From positions 1-32,527 of the forward strand of contig JANWYN010000033.1 in assembly GCA_025055235.1 (NCBI GenBank): a DNA stretch of 32,527 bases, given 5' to 3'. The DNA is from Candidatus Roseilinea sp. (GTDB lineage: Bacteria > Chloroflexota > Anaerolineae > J036 > Brachytrichaceae). Of the stretch, positions 15,732 to 23,256 are shown one piece after another (position 1 is the first letter of the stretch; every line of letters begins with the position of its first letter). A program made the translations under genes and the position numbers. The notes below the pieces were generated by a model. It did not search any database and was not told where the DNA came from. It saw nothing but the letters and a program-made list of their open reading frames with translations.

Positions 15732-16884
15732 CTGTAACGACCTTTCTGTAGACCTCCACCGTCCGCTCCGCCGTGCGCTGCCAGGTGAACTGCGCCGCAC
15801 GCGCCAGCGACTTCGCGCGCAGCTCGGCGCGCAAGGCGTCGTCGCCCAGCACACGATGCAGCGCTGCGGCCAGCGCGCGAACGTCCGTCGGGTCAACGGT
15901 GATGCCGGCGTCGCCGACGACCTCCGGCAGCGACGTGACGTTCGACGCGACGACCGGCGCGCCGCAGGCCATCGCCTCCAGCGGCGGCAGGCCGAAGCCT
16001 TCATACAGCGACGGATAGGCCATCACTGCGCATGCGCTATACCACTTCGGCAGATCCTCGTCGCTCACCCGACCGATCAGCCGGACGCGATCTTCGAGGC
16101 CCGGTTGCCGGATGCGCGCGAACACCTCGTCGTATTTCCAGGCCGGGCTACCACCCACGAACAATTGAAGATTGATGATTGATGATTGAGAATCGAGCAC
16201 GGAGAACGCTTCGATCAGGCGCGGGAGGTTTTTGCGTGGTTCGAGGCTGCCGAGGTAGAAGATGGCATGATCACCGATGCCGTGTTGCGCCTTGAACGCA
16301 GCGATCGCTTCGGGCGGCTGCGGCTTGAAGTGATCGTGATCTACGCCGAGCGGGATGGCCACGATCTTCTCCGGCGCGACGCCGAAGTGCTGCACCACGT
16401 CACGTTTGGTCCACTCGCTGATGGCGATCACGCGCGCGGCGCGCCGGCACGACCAGCGCGTGAACAGTGATAGATAGACGCGGTTTAGCGGCCTGTGCGC
16501 TTGCGGCTGCGTGATGAAGCTCAGGTCGAAGACGGTGACGACGGTGGGGCACGGCGTGCGCAGCGGCGCGACGAAGCCAAGGCCGTGATACAAGTCGGCC
16601 TTCAGCTCGCCAAGCACGCGCGGCGTCTCGGTTTGTTCGACGAGGATGCGGCTGAACGGGTGTTCGGTGCTTCGCGAGGCGGTAAGAATTGAAAATTGAA
16701 AATTGGAAATTGAAAGGTCCTTAGGCGCGGCGGTCGGGCTGATGAGCGCGGTGAAATGTGCCTCTGGGTAATGCGCGGCGGCATTGGGAATTTCTCGCAG
16801 TAGATATTGCGCATACCGATGCACGCCGGCCTGGCGATAGCCGGGCGCGCCGCTGAGCAGATACGCGCCGAGGACGATATGCAT
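15718..16884 (-). CDS. Glycosyltransferase family 4 (GT-B), with two heptad-repeat inserts
   Basis: 388 aa. GT4 hallmarks: [38 protein letters not shown] (nucleotide-sugar domain start) and [20 protein letters not shown] with the catalytic E-x7-E region. It probably transfers a sugar such as mannose to a cell-surface polymer. Two low-complexity stretches interrupt variable loops: [11 protein letters not shown] (residues about 57-67) and [11 protein letters not shown] (about 231-241). Both are encoded by A/T-rich 7-nt repeats in frame and unlike the rest of the gene. The second sits between a helix and the strand leading to VGG, a surface loop in the fold. It starts 24 nt after the permease stop. 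Confidence 0.88.
   Translation of the reverse strand: MHIVLGAYLLSGAPGYRQAGVHRYAQYLLREIPNAAAHYPEAHFTALISPTAAPKDLSISNFQFSILTASRSTEHPFSRILVEQTETPRVLGELKADLYHGLGFVAPLRTPCPTVVTVFDLSFITQPQAHRPLNRVYLSLFTRWSCRRAARVIAISEWTKRDVVQHFGVAPEKIVAIPLGVDHDHFKPQPPEAIAAFKAQHGIGDHAIFYLGSLEPRKNLPRLIEAFSVLDSQSSIINLQLFVGGSPAWKYDEVFARIRQPGLEDRVRLIGRVSDEDLPKWYSACAVMAYPSLYEGFGLPPLEAMACGAPVVASNVTSLPEVVGDAGITVDPTDVRALAAALHRVLGDDALRAELRAKSLARAAQFTWQRTAERTVEVYRKVVTGDGG
16164..16198. repeat. Heptanucleotide repeat inside a glycosyltransferase gene (ATTGATG type)
   Basis: Five 7-nt units, consensus ATTGATG on the plus strand, inside the coding sequence. They encode the loop [10 protein letters not shown]. The reading frame is preserved. 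Confidence 0.8.
16685..16712. repeat. Heptanucleotide repeat inside a glycosyltransferase gene (AAAATTG type)
   Basis: Four 7-nt units, consensus AAAATTG, inside the coding sequence. They encode ISNFQFSIL on the minus strand. A/T content is far above that of the surrounding gene. Confidence 0.8.
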
Positions 16885-16908
16885 TTCGACGATGCTGACC
16901 TGCGCGCT

Positions 16909-18114
16909 TTAGCGAAATGCGGCGATCACCTGCTTCAGCGTCGGCTTGCTGCCGGACAGCAGTGCCTGAGCGCGGAAGGCACGCCCGCTGGCGTTGATCG
17001 CCAGATAGACCAGGCCGGCCAGTAGCGCCAGGCTAATCGCCACTTCCAACGGCGACACGCTCGCGCCGAACAACCGCATCGGCATGACCAGCGGCGAAGT
17101 GAACGGGATCAGGCTCAGCGCGACGGCCAGCGGCCCATTCGGCTCTGCAGCAATCGCTGTGTTCAGGTAGATCGGGACGAAGAGCGGGAGCAGCAGCAGG
17201 AACGTATACTGCGCCGCCTCGCGCGAGCCGGGCATCAACGCGCCTAAGCCGGCCAGCAAGCCGGCATAGACGAAGTAGCCCAACACGAAGAACAGCGCCG
17301 TCAGCAGCACGGCCACGGCCGAGATCGGGCCGATCACCTCGCTGAGGAAGGGCAGGCGCGTGAACGCCAAGATAGCCGAGCCGAACCAAAGCACCAGTTG
17401 AATCAAGCCGACCAGGCTTAGCCCGAGGATCTTGCCGGCCAGCAGCTCGGTAGGCGTGACCGAGGACATGAGGATCTCGATCACGCGGTTCTCTTTCTCC
17501 GTCGTCACCGATTGCATCAGATAGGCGGACGCCGTCATCAAGACGACGAAGAAGAGCAAGGCCACGCCATACATCAACGGCGAGAATCCACCGAACGACG
17601 GACCGGTGCGCGTCCGCACCGTGGCGACCGATTCGCTCTGCGTGATGTTCACTTGCCGGTCGAGCTGCGCCCACAGCGCCTCGTCGTCCAGCAGATTGCG
17701 GTTCAACATGCGCTGGAAGTCGTCCGTCCGCTGCCGCGGGCCGAGCGGGCTGTCGTCCAGCTCTTTCATCACCATGCGCACTTCACCGCTCTGCACATAG
17801 TCGGCAGGGATGACGTAGAACGCCTCGATCGCGCCGGCTTGGAGCGCACGTTCGGCTTCCGGCTCGCCGGCGAATGGCTCGAAGCCGTCGTCGAGCTGGC
17901 GGATGATGCCGGCGTAGTCCACGAACCCGTGTGGCAGGTTCGGCTGGCCGGTGCGCTGCGCGACCACTGCTGCCGTTGCGACGCCGCTGACCAGGCCGAT
18001 GACGATGACCATCGCGCCCACGATGATCGGCAGGCCGATGATGCCAAACCAGAAGCTCGGCTTCGAGACGATCGTGCGGAACTCGTGCTTTAGGACGATC
18101 CAGGTCTTTGACAT
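16909..18114 (-). CDS. ABC-2 type transporter permease (NatB/YhaP-like)
   Basis: 401 aa. N-terminal helix (FWFGIIGLPIIVGAMVIVIG), a large extracytoplasmic loop (about residues 45-170), then five or six membrane helices. The conserved region VTTEKENRVIEILMSSVTPTELLAGKILGL marks the NatB/YhaP-type ABC-2 permease. It pairs with the similar permease upstream (18181-19380) and the ATPase at 19483-20397; two different permease chains would give a heteromeric exporter. The substrate is unknown (Na+, drugs and lipids are all seen in the family). No ribosome site is visible at ATG 18114. Confidence 0.87.
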   Translation of the reverse strand: MSKTWIVLKHEFRTIVSKPSFWFGIIGLPIIVGAMVIVIGLVSGVATAAVVAQRTGQPNLPHGFVDYAGIIRQLDDGFEPFAGEPEAERALQAGAIEAFYVIPADYVQSGEVRMVMKELDDSPLGPRQRTDDFQRMLNRNLLDDEALWAQLDRQVNITQSESVATVRTRTGPSFGGFSPLMYGVALLFFVVLMTASAYLMQSVTTEKENRVIEILMSSVTPTELLAGKILGLSLVGLIQLVLWFGSAILAFTRLPFLSEVIGPISAVAVLLTALFFVLGYFVYAGLLAGLGALMPGSREAAQYTFLLLLPLFVPIYLNTAIAAEPNGPLAVALSLIPFTSPLVMPMRLFGASVSPLEVAISLALLAGLVYLAINASGRAFRAQALLSGSKPTLKQVIAAFR

Positions 18115-18125
18115 AGGCTTGATCC

Positions 18126-18179
18126 ACTCCCGACTCCCGACTTTCTAGAACGCTAGAACGCAAGTAGGGAGTCGGGAGT
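18126..18179. repeat. Heptanucleotide inverted repeat between the permease genes (ACTCCCG type)
   Basis: ACTCCCGACTCCC (18126-18138) pairs perfectly over 13 bp with GGGAGTCGGGAGT (18167-18179). Both arms are two 7-nt units. The centre holds a short repeat (CTAGAACG twice). The structure fills almost the whole gap between the two permease genes and could pause or end transcription. Confidence 0.8.
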
Positions 18180-18180
18180 C

Positions 18181-19380
18181 TCAGAATCGAATACTCGCCA
18201 CAAGCTCGCTCCACTTCACGCCCTTGTCGAAGCGCAGCATGCCGATGCGGAAGACGCGCCCGGCCAGCCAGATCGCGCCGGCAGCACCGGCCGCGATCAG
18301 CATCAGCGCGAGGATAATCTGCCACGCCGGCACGCTCACCATGCCGTAACGCATCAGCAACGTGAGCGGCGATGTGAGCGGGATCAGGCTCAGGATCACC
18401 GAGAAGACACCGTTCGGGTCGAACAAGATCACCACGAGGAAGAAGAGCGGGATCATGGCGATGAGCATGACGGGCGAAGCGTAGTTCTGCCCCTGCTTGG
18501 CGTCTACAACCATCGAGCCGACGGCTGCCAGTAAGGCACCGAGCATCACGTAGTACAGCGTGAACATCGCCAGAGCCAGCGCAATGAAGCCGGGTTCGAG
18601 TGAGACGTTTTGCAAAAAGGGCAAGCGCGGCTGCAGCACCGATAGCGCGACGAACGCAGCGATGGACCAGATCGCCATCTGCAGCAAGCCCACCGCGCTC
18701 AACCCGAACACCTTGCCGGCCATCAACTGCGTGGGCGTCACCGATGTGATCAGCACCTCCATCGTGCGATTCTCCTTCTCGTCTAGCACCGCCTGCATGA
18801 AGTACTGCGAGCCGCCGAAGGCGGCTGTGATGAAAAGCATGGTGAACACGAGCGGCAGCAAGAAGGAAGGGATGTCATCGTCGCGCATCGCGCGGGCGCG
18901 ATCCGGCGTCTCGAAGGAGAAGCGCGATCCTTCCAACACGCGCTGCGCAACGGATGCAGGCCGGCCGGCCAACAGATGCGCATTGCGATACCGCTCGAAC
19001 GCCCGGCGCAGGTCGCTGTTGCTCGGCTCGTCTTCCCAGTAGATCAGACGCACGTCACCGCTGGTAAGGAAGTCCGGGGCGAGCACCAGGTAGGCGGTGA
19101 TCTCCTGCTGCTCCAGCGCAGCGCGAGCACTCGTCTCATCGTCGAAGCGCGTGAATGTGAAGCTGGAATCCGGCGGGTTCGCTGCCTGCGGCAGCACACC
19201 GGCCGGATCCACGTAGCCGACCGTGCCGGTCTCGAAGCGTGCCGCTGCCGACGCGCTGATGAAGCCGACCACCGTCGCAACTGCGAGGATGATCAACGGC
19301 ATCAGCAGTATGCCGATGAAGCGCCGCCGGAAGACGTGGCGCTTGAACTCGTGCCAGGCGATCAACAGAGTCTTTGACAT
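18181..19380 (-). CDS. ABC-2 type transporter permease (NatB/YhaP-like)
   Basis: 399 aa, same layout as the following gene: N-terminal helix (FIGILLMPLIILAVATVVGF), large outer loop, and a run of membrane helices. The conserved VLDEKENRTMEVLITSVTPT, then MAGKVFGLSAVGLLQMAIW, matches the family. It is clearly paralogous to 16909-18114 (VTPTxLxAGKxxGLSxVGLxQ shared), so the transporter probably contains both chains. ATG 19380 directly follows a heptanucleotide array and shows no ribosome site. Confidence 0.88.
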   Translation of the reverse strand: MSKTLLIAWHEFKRHVFRRRFIGILLMPLIILAVATVVGFISASAAARFETGTVGYVDPAGVLPQAANPPDSSFTFTRFDDETSARAALEQQEITAYLVLAPDFLTSGDVRLIYWEDEPSNSDLRRAFERYRNAHLLAGRPASVAQRVLEGSRFSFETPDRARAMRDDDIPSFLLPLVFTMLFITAAFGGSQYFMQAVLDEKENRTMEVLITSVTPTQLMAGKVFGLSAVGLLQMAIWSIAAFVALSVLQPRLPFLQNVSLEPGFIALALAMFTLYYVMLGALLAAVGSMVVDAKQGQNYASPVMLIAMIPLFFLVVILFDPNGVFSVILSLIPLTSPLTLLMRYGMVSVPAWQIILALMLIAAGAAGAIWLAGRVFRIGMLRFDKGVKWSELVASIRF

Positions 19381-19491
19381 CGCGTTGCTTTACGCGTTGC
19401 GCGTTCTGTAGAAGATGTCTTGCGTCTTGCGTCCTACGTCCTACGTCTTGCGTTTTGCGTTTTACTTTTCGCAGCTCGCGCCTTACGCTTG
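19381..19491. repeat. Heptanucleotide repeat array between ATPase and permease (CGTCTTG type)
   Basis: About sixteen units in strict 7-nt register, consensus CGTCYTR, with more divergent units at both ends. It starts at the base after the permease start codon region and runs into the stop codon of the ATPase gene (19483-19485), so the entire intergenic gap is repeat. Confidence 0.85.
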
Positions 19492-20397
19492 TTTCCCCGA
19501 CACCACCCGCACGAAGATGTCGTCCATGGTCGGCAGGGCCAGCTCGAACGCTTCGATCTTCAGACCCGGCGTCGTCGCCAATTGCGCGAGCAATGCTTGT
19601 GGATCCATGTCTTTGGGCAGCGATAGCGTGTGCGTATTGCCCTTGCGGCTGGTCTCCAGCACGCCGGGGATGTGCGGCAATTCGCCGTGCGCGGTGACCC
19701 GCACAGCGTTGTCCGCATACTGCCGGCGAATCTCGTCCACGCTGCCGTAGAGCACCGACTCGCCTTTATCAATCAGCACGATGCGGTCGCACATCTCCTC
19801 AACTTGGTACATCTGGTGCGTGGACATGATGATCGTCGTGCCTTTGCGGTGCTCTTCGAGCAAGAGGTCTTGCACCAGCCGCGTGTTCACCGGATCGAGG
19901 CCGCTGAACGGCTCGTCAATGATGATGAGTTCCGGCGCATGGATCAGCGTGGCGATGACCTGCACCTTTTGCTGCATGCCTTTGCTGAACTCGCTCACCT
20001 TCTTGCGTTTCTCGGCAGCCAGGCCCAGCCGTTCGAAGAAGGCATCGGCGCGCCGGCGCGCCTCCTGGCGCGAGAGGCCCTTCAACTCGGCCAGGTAAAG
20101 CACGCACTCTTCGACGCGCAAGTCCTTGTAGAGGCCGCGCTCCTCCGGCAAATAGCCGATGCGCTCTTTCTTGGCCTCGGTCATCGGCCCACCCAGCACG
20201 TTGATCTCCCCGCGGTCGGGCTTGTAGATGTCGAGGATCATGCGGATCGTCGTGGTCTTGCCGGCGCCGTTCGGGCCGAGCAAGCCGAAGATTTCGCCAC
20301 GATGCACGTTGAAGCTCACGTCGCGGACGGCCTGCGCTTGGCCAAATGACTTCGCTAGGCCGGAGACCGAGACGGTCGCACCGTTCATCGTCGTCAT
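19483..20397 (-). CDS. ABC transporter ATP-binding protein
   Basis: 304 aa from ATG 20397, 6 nt after AGGAGG. Walker A is GPNGAGKTTT (residues 41-50), the Q-loop region is IGYLPEERGLY, the signature is degenerate (FSKGMQQKVQ instead of LSGGQ), Walker B is LIIIDEPFSGLDP and the H-loop is in MSTHQMYQVEE. The C-terminal 80 residues form the extra domain found in NatA/YhaQ-type exporters. It energises the two downstream permeases. The longer open frame upstream to 20574 overlaps the small membrane protein and has no support. Confidence 0.92.
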   Translation of the reverse strand: MTTMNGATVSVSGLAKSFGQAQAVRDVSFNVHRGEIFGLLGPNGAGKTTTIRMILDIYKPDRGEINVLGGPMTEAKKERIGYLPEERGLYKDLRVEECVLYLAELKGLSRQEARRRADAFFERLGLAAEKRKKVSEFSKGMQQKVQVIATLIHAPELIIIDEPFSGLDPVNTRLVQDLLLEEHRKGTTIIMSTHQMYQVEEMCDRIVLIDKGESVLYGSVDEIRRQYADNAVRVTAHGELPHIPGVLETSRKGNTHTLSLPKDMDPQALLAQLATTPGLKIEAFELALPTMDDIFVRVVSGKQA

Positions 20398-20408
20398 ATT
20401 CGCCTCCT

Positions 20409-20597
20409 TTAGTCCGGCGGCTTGCGCAGCAACAACCACATGCCCAGCAGCATCGGCGCAAAGAAGATCGCCGTGCTGAGGAGCAGGGCGCTGAGCTGAC
20501 CGGTGATGCCGAGGACGATCATCCCAGCCAGCACCGGCCCGCCCACCAGCACACCGCCGAAGAAGCGACGCCACTTCGCGTCGCGTGGATCATTCAT
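20409..20597 (-). CDS. Small two-helix membrane protein before the ABC operon
   Basis: 62 aa from ATG 20597 (MNDPRDAKWRR). Two membrane helices (GGPVLAGMIVLGITGQL and ALLLSTAIFFAPMLLGMWLLL) are separated by a short turn, with a basic tail (RKPPD). No family recognised. It ends 11 nt before the ABC ATPase start and is probably the first gene of that operon, so it may be an accessory subunit. There is no ribosome site; TACGAT lies 8 nt upstream of the ATG. The TTG at 20606 overlaps this box and is rejected. Confidence 0.65.
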   Translation of the reverse strand: MNDPRDAKWRRFFGGVLVGGPVLAGMIVLGITGQLSALLLSTAIFFAPMLLGMWLLLRKPPD

Positions 20598-20611
20598 ATG
20601 TTGCAATCGTA
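20598..20611 (-). promoter_or_regulatory. Probable leaderless promoter -10 box of the ABC operon
   Basis: TACGAT (20611-20606, minus strand) lies 8 nt before ATG 20597 and no Shine-Dalgarno is present. Same spacing class as the boxes at 7566, 12907 and 23069. Confidence 0.4.
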
Positions 20612-20626
20612 TCGCGTGTTAGGTCT

Positions 20627-20682
20627 TCGGCGTCACGCGCCAACTGTCAGATGTCACGTGCCATGTATTGCACATTGCGCCG
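20627..20682. repeat. Possible strongly decayed heptanucleotide array
   Basis: The gap between the small membrane protein and adenylosuccinate lyase can be cut into 7-nt units resembling CANNTGT/CACGTGC. The match is weak, and it is listed because the other wide gaps in this gene run carry clear arrays. Confidence 0.3.
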
Positions 20683-20723
20683 ACGCGGGCATCCCCTACG
20701 CGAGGGATTCCTCGGCGCATCGC

Positions 20724-22163
20724 TCACGCATCGCCGTCGCCGATGCGCCGGAGTGCTGATCTGGCTAAGTCTCGCGCGCGTTGCGGCGCATCGCCCACGT
20801 AATCGCTCGCATCGAGCAGCGCGCGCGCCGCTTCTGGGCTGATATAGTGCGTGATCTGGGCGTCGGCGCACAACGAGGCGACCAGCGGGTTCGGCTCGCC
20901 GGCGCTCACCTTCGCCCAGGCCGCAAGCGCATGTTCGCGGATGCGCTCATGCATTTCCTGACGATTCGCGCCCGCTTTCGTGACGGCCATGAGCAATCGC
21001 TCGGTGGCGGCGAACGGCCCATAGATGCGCATGGTATGCGCGATTTGTGCTTCGTTCACGCGCAAGTCCTGGATGATGCGCGTCGCGACGGCAAGCATTT
21101 CGTCCATGGCCAAGAAGGCTTCCGGCAACATCGCGCGCCGGTTGGCCGAATCGTCTAGCGTGCGCTCCAGCAACGAATGTGCTGCATTGTCCCACGCCAC
21201 GCGCGGCAACGCGGCGATCAGCCGTCCCAGCGACCCGATCTTCTCGGCGTTGATCGGGTTGCGCTTGAACGGCATCGCCGACGACCCGACCTGCTTGGCG
21301 CCAAACGGCTCACTCCATTCGCCGATCGGCGGCGATTGCAGGATGCGCAGATCGAAGGCGAATTTATAGAGCGACTGCGCGATGCCGGCCAGTGTGTTCA
21401 TCACCCGCCAGTCCTGCTTGCGCGGGTAGGTCTGCGTGGCGACGGGGAAGGCGACGAGGCCGAGTTTGGCAAGAGCGCGCTGTTCGAGAGATTTAGAGAT
21501 CGAAGATTGGAGATCGGAGATTGGAGATTGGGCATTGGACTCTGATAGTTCCAGATACGACGCCGATGTGCCCACTGCGCCTTTGAATCCCTTGCCCTTG
21601 ATGTCATCGCGGACGCGCTCGACTTCGTTGAGGTCCATGAGCAGGTCTTGCAAATACTGCGCCAGGCGATAGCCGACGGTGGTCGGTTCGGCCGGCTGCA
21701 GGTGGGTGAAGGCCATCGCCGGCAGGTCGGCGTACTGCAGCACCTTGCCGGCCAGCGCCCGGATCAACTTGACTAACGACGCGTGCACCAGGCACATCGC
21801 TTCGCGCAGGCGCAATGCGTCGGCGTTGTCTTCGATATCCATCGAGGTCGCGCCAAGGTGGATGATGCCGCCGCCGACGGGGCATTGCTCGGCGTAGGCG
21901 CGCACCTCGGCCATGAGGTCGTGATGGATCTCGCGCTCGATCTCCAGCGCACGGGCGATGCTGGCTTCGGTCACCTCCTCCATGTGAGCGCGCAAGTCCT
22001 CGGCCTGCGCGCGCGAGACGATGCCCAACTCGCACTGCGCTTCGGCCAGTGCCACCCACACCCGGCGCCACAGCAGCCGTTTGTAGCGCTCGCTCCAAAT
22101 CGCGCGCATCGCCTCGCTGCCGTAGCGATGGGAGAAGGGCGAAGCGAACGTTTCGATGGTCAT
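20724..22163 (-). CDS. purB: Adenylosuccinate lyase, with an in-frame heptad-repeat insert
   Basis: 479 aa. It cleaves adenylosuccinate to AMP and fumarate, and SAICAR to AICAR, in purine synthesis. The N-terminus YGSEAMRAIWSERYKRLLWR and the segment IHLGATSMDIEDNADALRLR are typical, with TSMD the usual TSxD stretch. The fumarase/lyase signature is SSAMPFKRNPINAEKIGSL. The length exceeds the usual 430-460 because SESNAQSPISDLQSSISKS (about residues 206-224) is inserted where relatives have a short loop before a helix such as EQRALAKLGL. The insert is nine 7-nt units. No strong ribosome site precedes ATG 22163. Argininosuccinate lyase is less likely from the N-terminus. Confidence 0.92.
   Translation of the reverse strand: MTIETFASPFSHRYGSEAMRAIWSERYKRLLWRRVWVALAEAQCELGIVSRAQAEDLRAHMEEVTEASIARALEIEREIHHDLMAEVRAYAEQCPVGGGIIHLGATSMDIEDNADALRLREAMCLVHASLVKLIRALAGKVLQYADLPAMAFTHLQPAEPTTVGYRLAQYLQDLLMDLNEVERVRDDIKGKGFKGAVGTSASYLELSESNAQSPISDLQSSISKSLEQRALAKLGLVAFPVATQTYPRKQDWRVMNTLAGIAQSLYKFAFDLRILQSPPIGEWSEPFGAKQVGSSAMPFKRNPINAEKIGSLGRLIAALPRVAWDNAAHSLLERTLDDSANRRAMLPEAFLAMDEMLAVATRIIQDLRVNEAQIAHTMRIYGPFAATERLLMAVTKAGANRQEMHERIREHALAAWAKVSAGEPNPLVASLCADAQITHYISPEAARALLDASDYVGDAPQRARDLARSALRRIGDGDA
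21488..21550. repeat. Heptanucleotide repeat inside purB (GGAGATT type)
   Basis: Nine units in register, consensus GGAGATT on the plus strand, 63 bp in total. This equals 21 codons, so the frame is preserved. The same size as the intergenic array at 11938-12000. Confidence 0.85.
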
Positions 22164-22194
22164 CGTTGCTCAAATGTCAGGGGTCAAGTGGGTG

Positions 22195-22229
22195 CGTCTT
22201 GCGTCCTACGTCTTACGTCCTGCGTCTTG
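22195..22229. repeat. Heptanucleotide array before purB (CGTCTTG type)
   Basis: Five clear units (consensus CGTCYTR) plus a partial one that overlaps the stop codon of the upstream gene (22232-22234). Same family as the array at 19381-19491, 2.7 kb away. Confidence 0.85.
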
Positions 22230-22231
22230 CG

Positions 22232-23086
22232 TCAGCGCACCTCGAAGTTGGCGACGAATTGCGGCACACCGCCTAGCGCGATGCGCACCTCATAGAGGCC
22301 GGGTTGAAACCCGCCCGGCGGCGACCAGGACACGTAATCGGTACCCTGGCCGTTCTTCGCCAGCCGCTTGGAGCGAAAGAACACGCTGCCACCATCGCGA
22401 AACCACGAGTGTCGCAGCAGCGCGCTCGGCGGCACGTCGCGGAAGTCGAAGAAGATGTAGATCGTCTCGACGCCGCGCGTGAACGTCGTGCCGGCGCCGA
22501 TGGGCGCGCCGTTTGCGTCAACGCCGATAGCGATCGCATTGAGCACCAGACGCTTATCCGGGGGGATCTGCGCTTCGCCGGCAGCCGTTGATCCATTTGC
22601 CGGCGTCGCTACTGGGCTGACCAGCGCCGATGTCGGCTCCGGGATCGGGGTCGCCGAGGACGTCGGTTGCAATGTAGGCAGTGAAGTTGGCTGAATCGGC
22701 GGTGTATCCTCGGTCGTGGTCGCGACGACAGGCGTGACATCGGGAATCGCCGTGGCCGGCTCGAGCGAAGCGGTGGCTGTGCCTATGCCTGCCTCGGCGC
22801 GGGCCGCGCTGAGCGGCGGAGGTTGAGCAGTTTCCCGTGGCACAATCCAGCTCGTCACCAACAACACGCCGGCCAGCGCGAAAACCGAGATCGCAAGGGT
22901 CAACCTTCGGTTAGCGGTGCGCTGTGCATCTCGGCGCACGCCGTAGTAGGCGGCTCGCCGCGCCCAGCGAGCAACCCAAATCGCGTTCAGAAAGATGAGG
23001 AGCGCCACGAGGGCCACGATGCCTGCTGCGATACCGAGTAGATTCGACGCAGGAATCACAACGCCAGCATTATACGGACGCTGCAT
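22232..23086 (-). CDS. Unknown membrane protein with Pro/Thr-rich linker and C-terminal beta domain
   Basis: About 284 aa from ATG 23086, or 275 aa from GTG 23059. Two N-terminal membrane helices (LLGIAAGIVALVALLIFLNA and LAISVFALAGVLLVTSWIV) flank a basic loop. A long Thr/Pro/Ser-rich stretch (about residues 85-175) follows, then a compact domain (TRGVETIYIFFDFRDVP, FRDGGSVFFRSKRL, PGLYEVRIALGGVP) that looks Ig-like. No family recognised. The C-terminal domain is likely outside the cell. GTG 23059 is favoured by a TATAAT box 9 nt upstream, which would place ATG 23086 upstream of the transcript. Confidence 0.65.
   Translation of the reverse strand: MQRPYNAGVVIPASNLLGIAAGIVALVALLIFLNAIWVARWARRAAYYGVRRDAQRTANRRLTLAISVFALAGVLLVTSWIVPRETAQPPPLSAARAEAGIGTATASLEPATAIPDVTPVVATTTEDTPPIQPTSLPTLQPTSSATPIPEPTSALVSPVATPANGSTAAGEAQIPPDKRLVLNAIAIGVDANGAPIGAGTTFTRGVETIYIFFDFRDVPPSALLRHSWFRDGGSVFFRSKRLAKNGQGTDYVSWSPPGGFQPGLYEVRIALGGVPQFVANFEVR
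23060..23074 (-). promoter_or_regulatory. TATAAT box 9 nt before a GTG start
   Basis: TATAAT (23074-23069, minus strand) is a perfect -10 consensus. Transcription would begin next to GTG 23059, giving a leaderless message. No good -35 is seen. Confidence 0.45.
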
Positions 23087-23256
23087 TTGCCGGACTCCCC
23101 TGAGGCAAACCGCCCGGGAAGTTGTGGGCAATATGCGGCGCAAGGCTGCTTTGCCATGCGTCGTACGCGGATGCATCCGTCGCGCAAATTGCACTTGCTG
23201 CAACGCGCGCTGCTCTCACCTGGACGTAAGGATCGCTGGTTAATAATTAAGCACCG

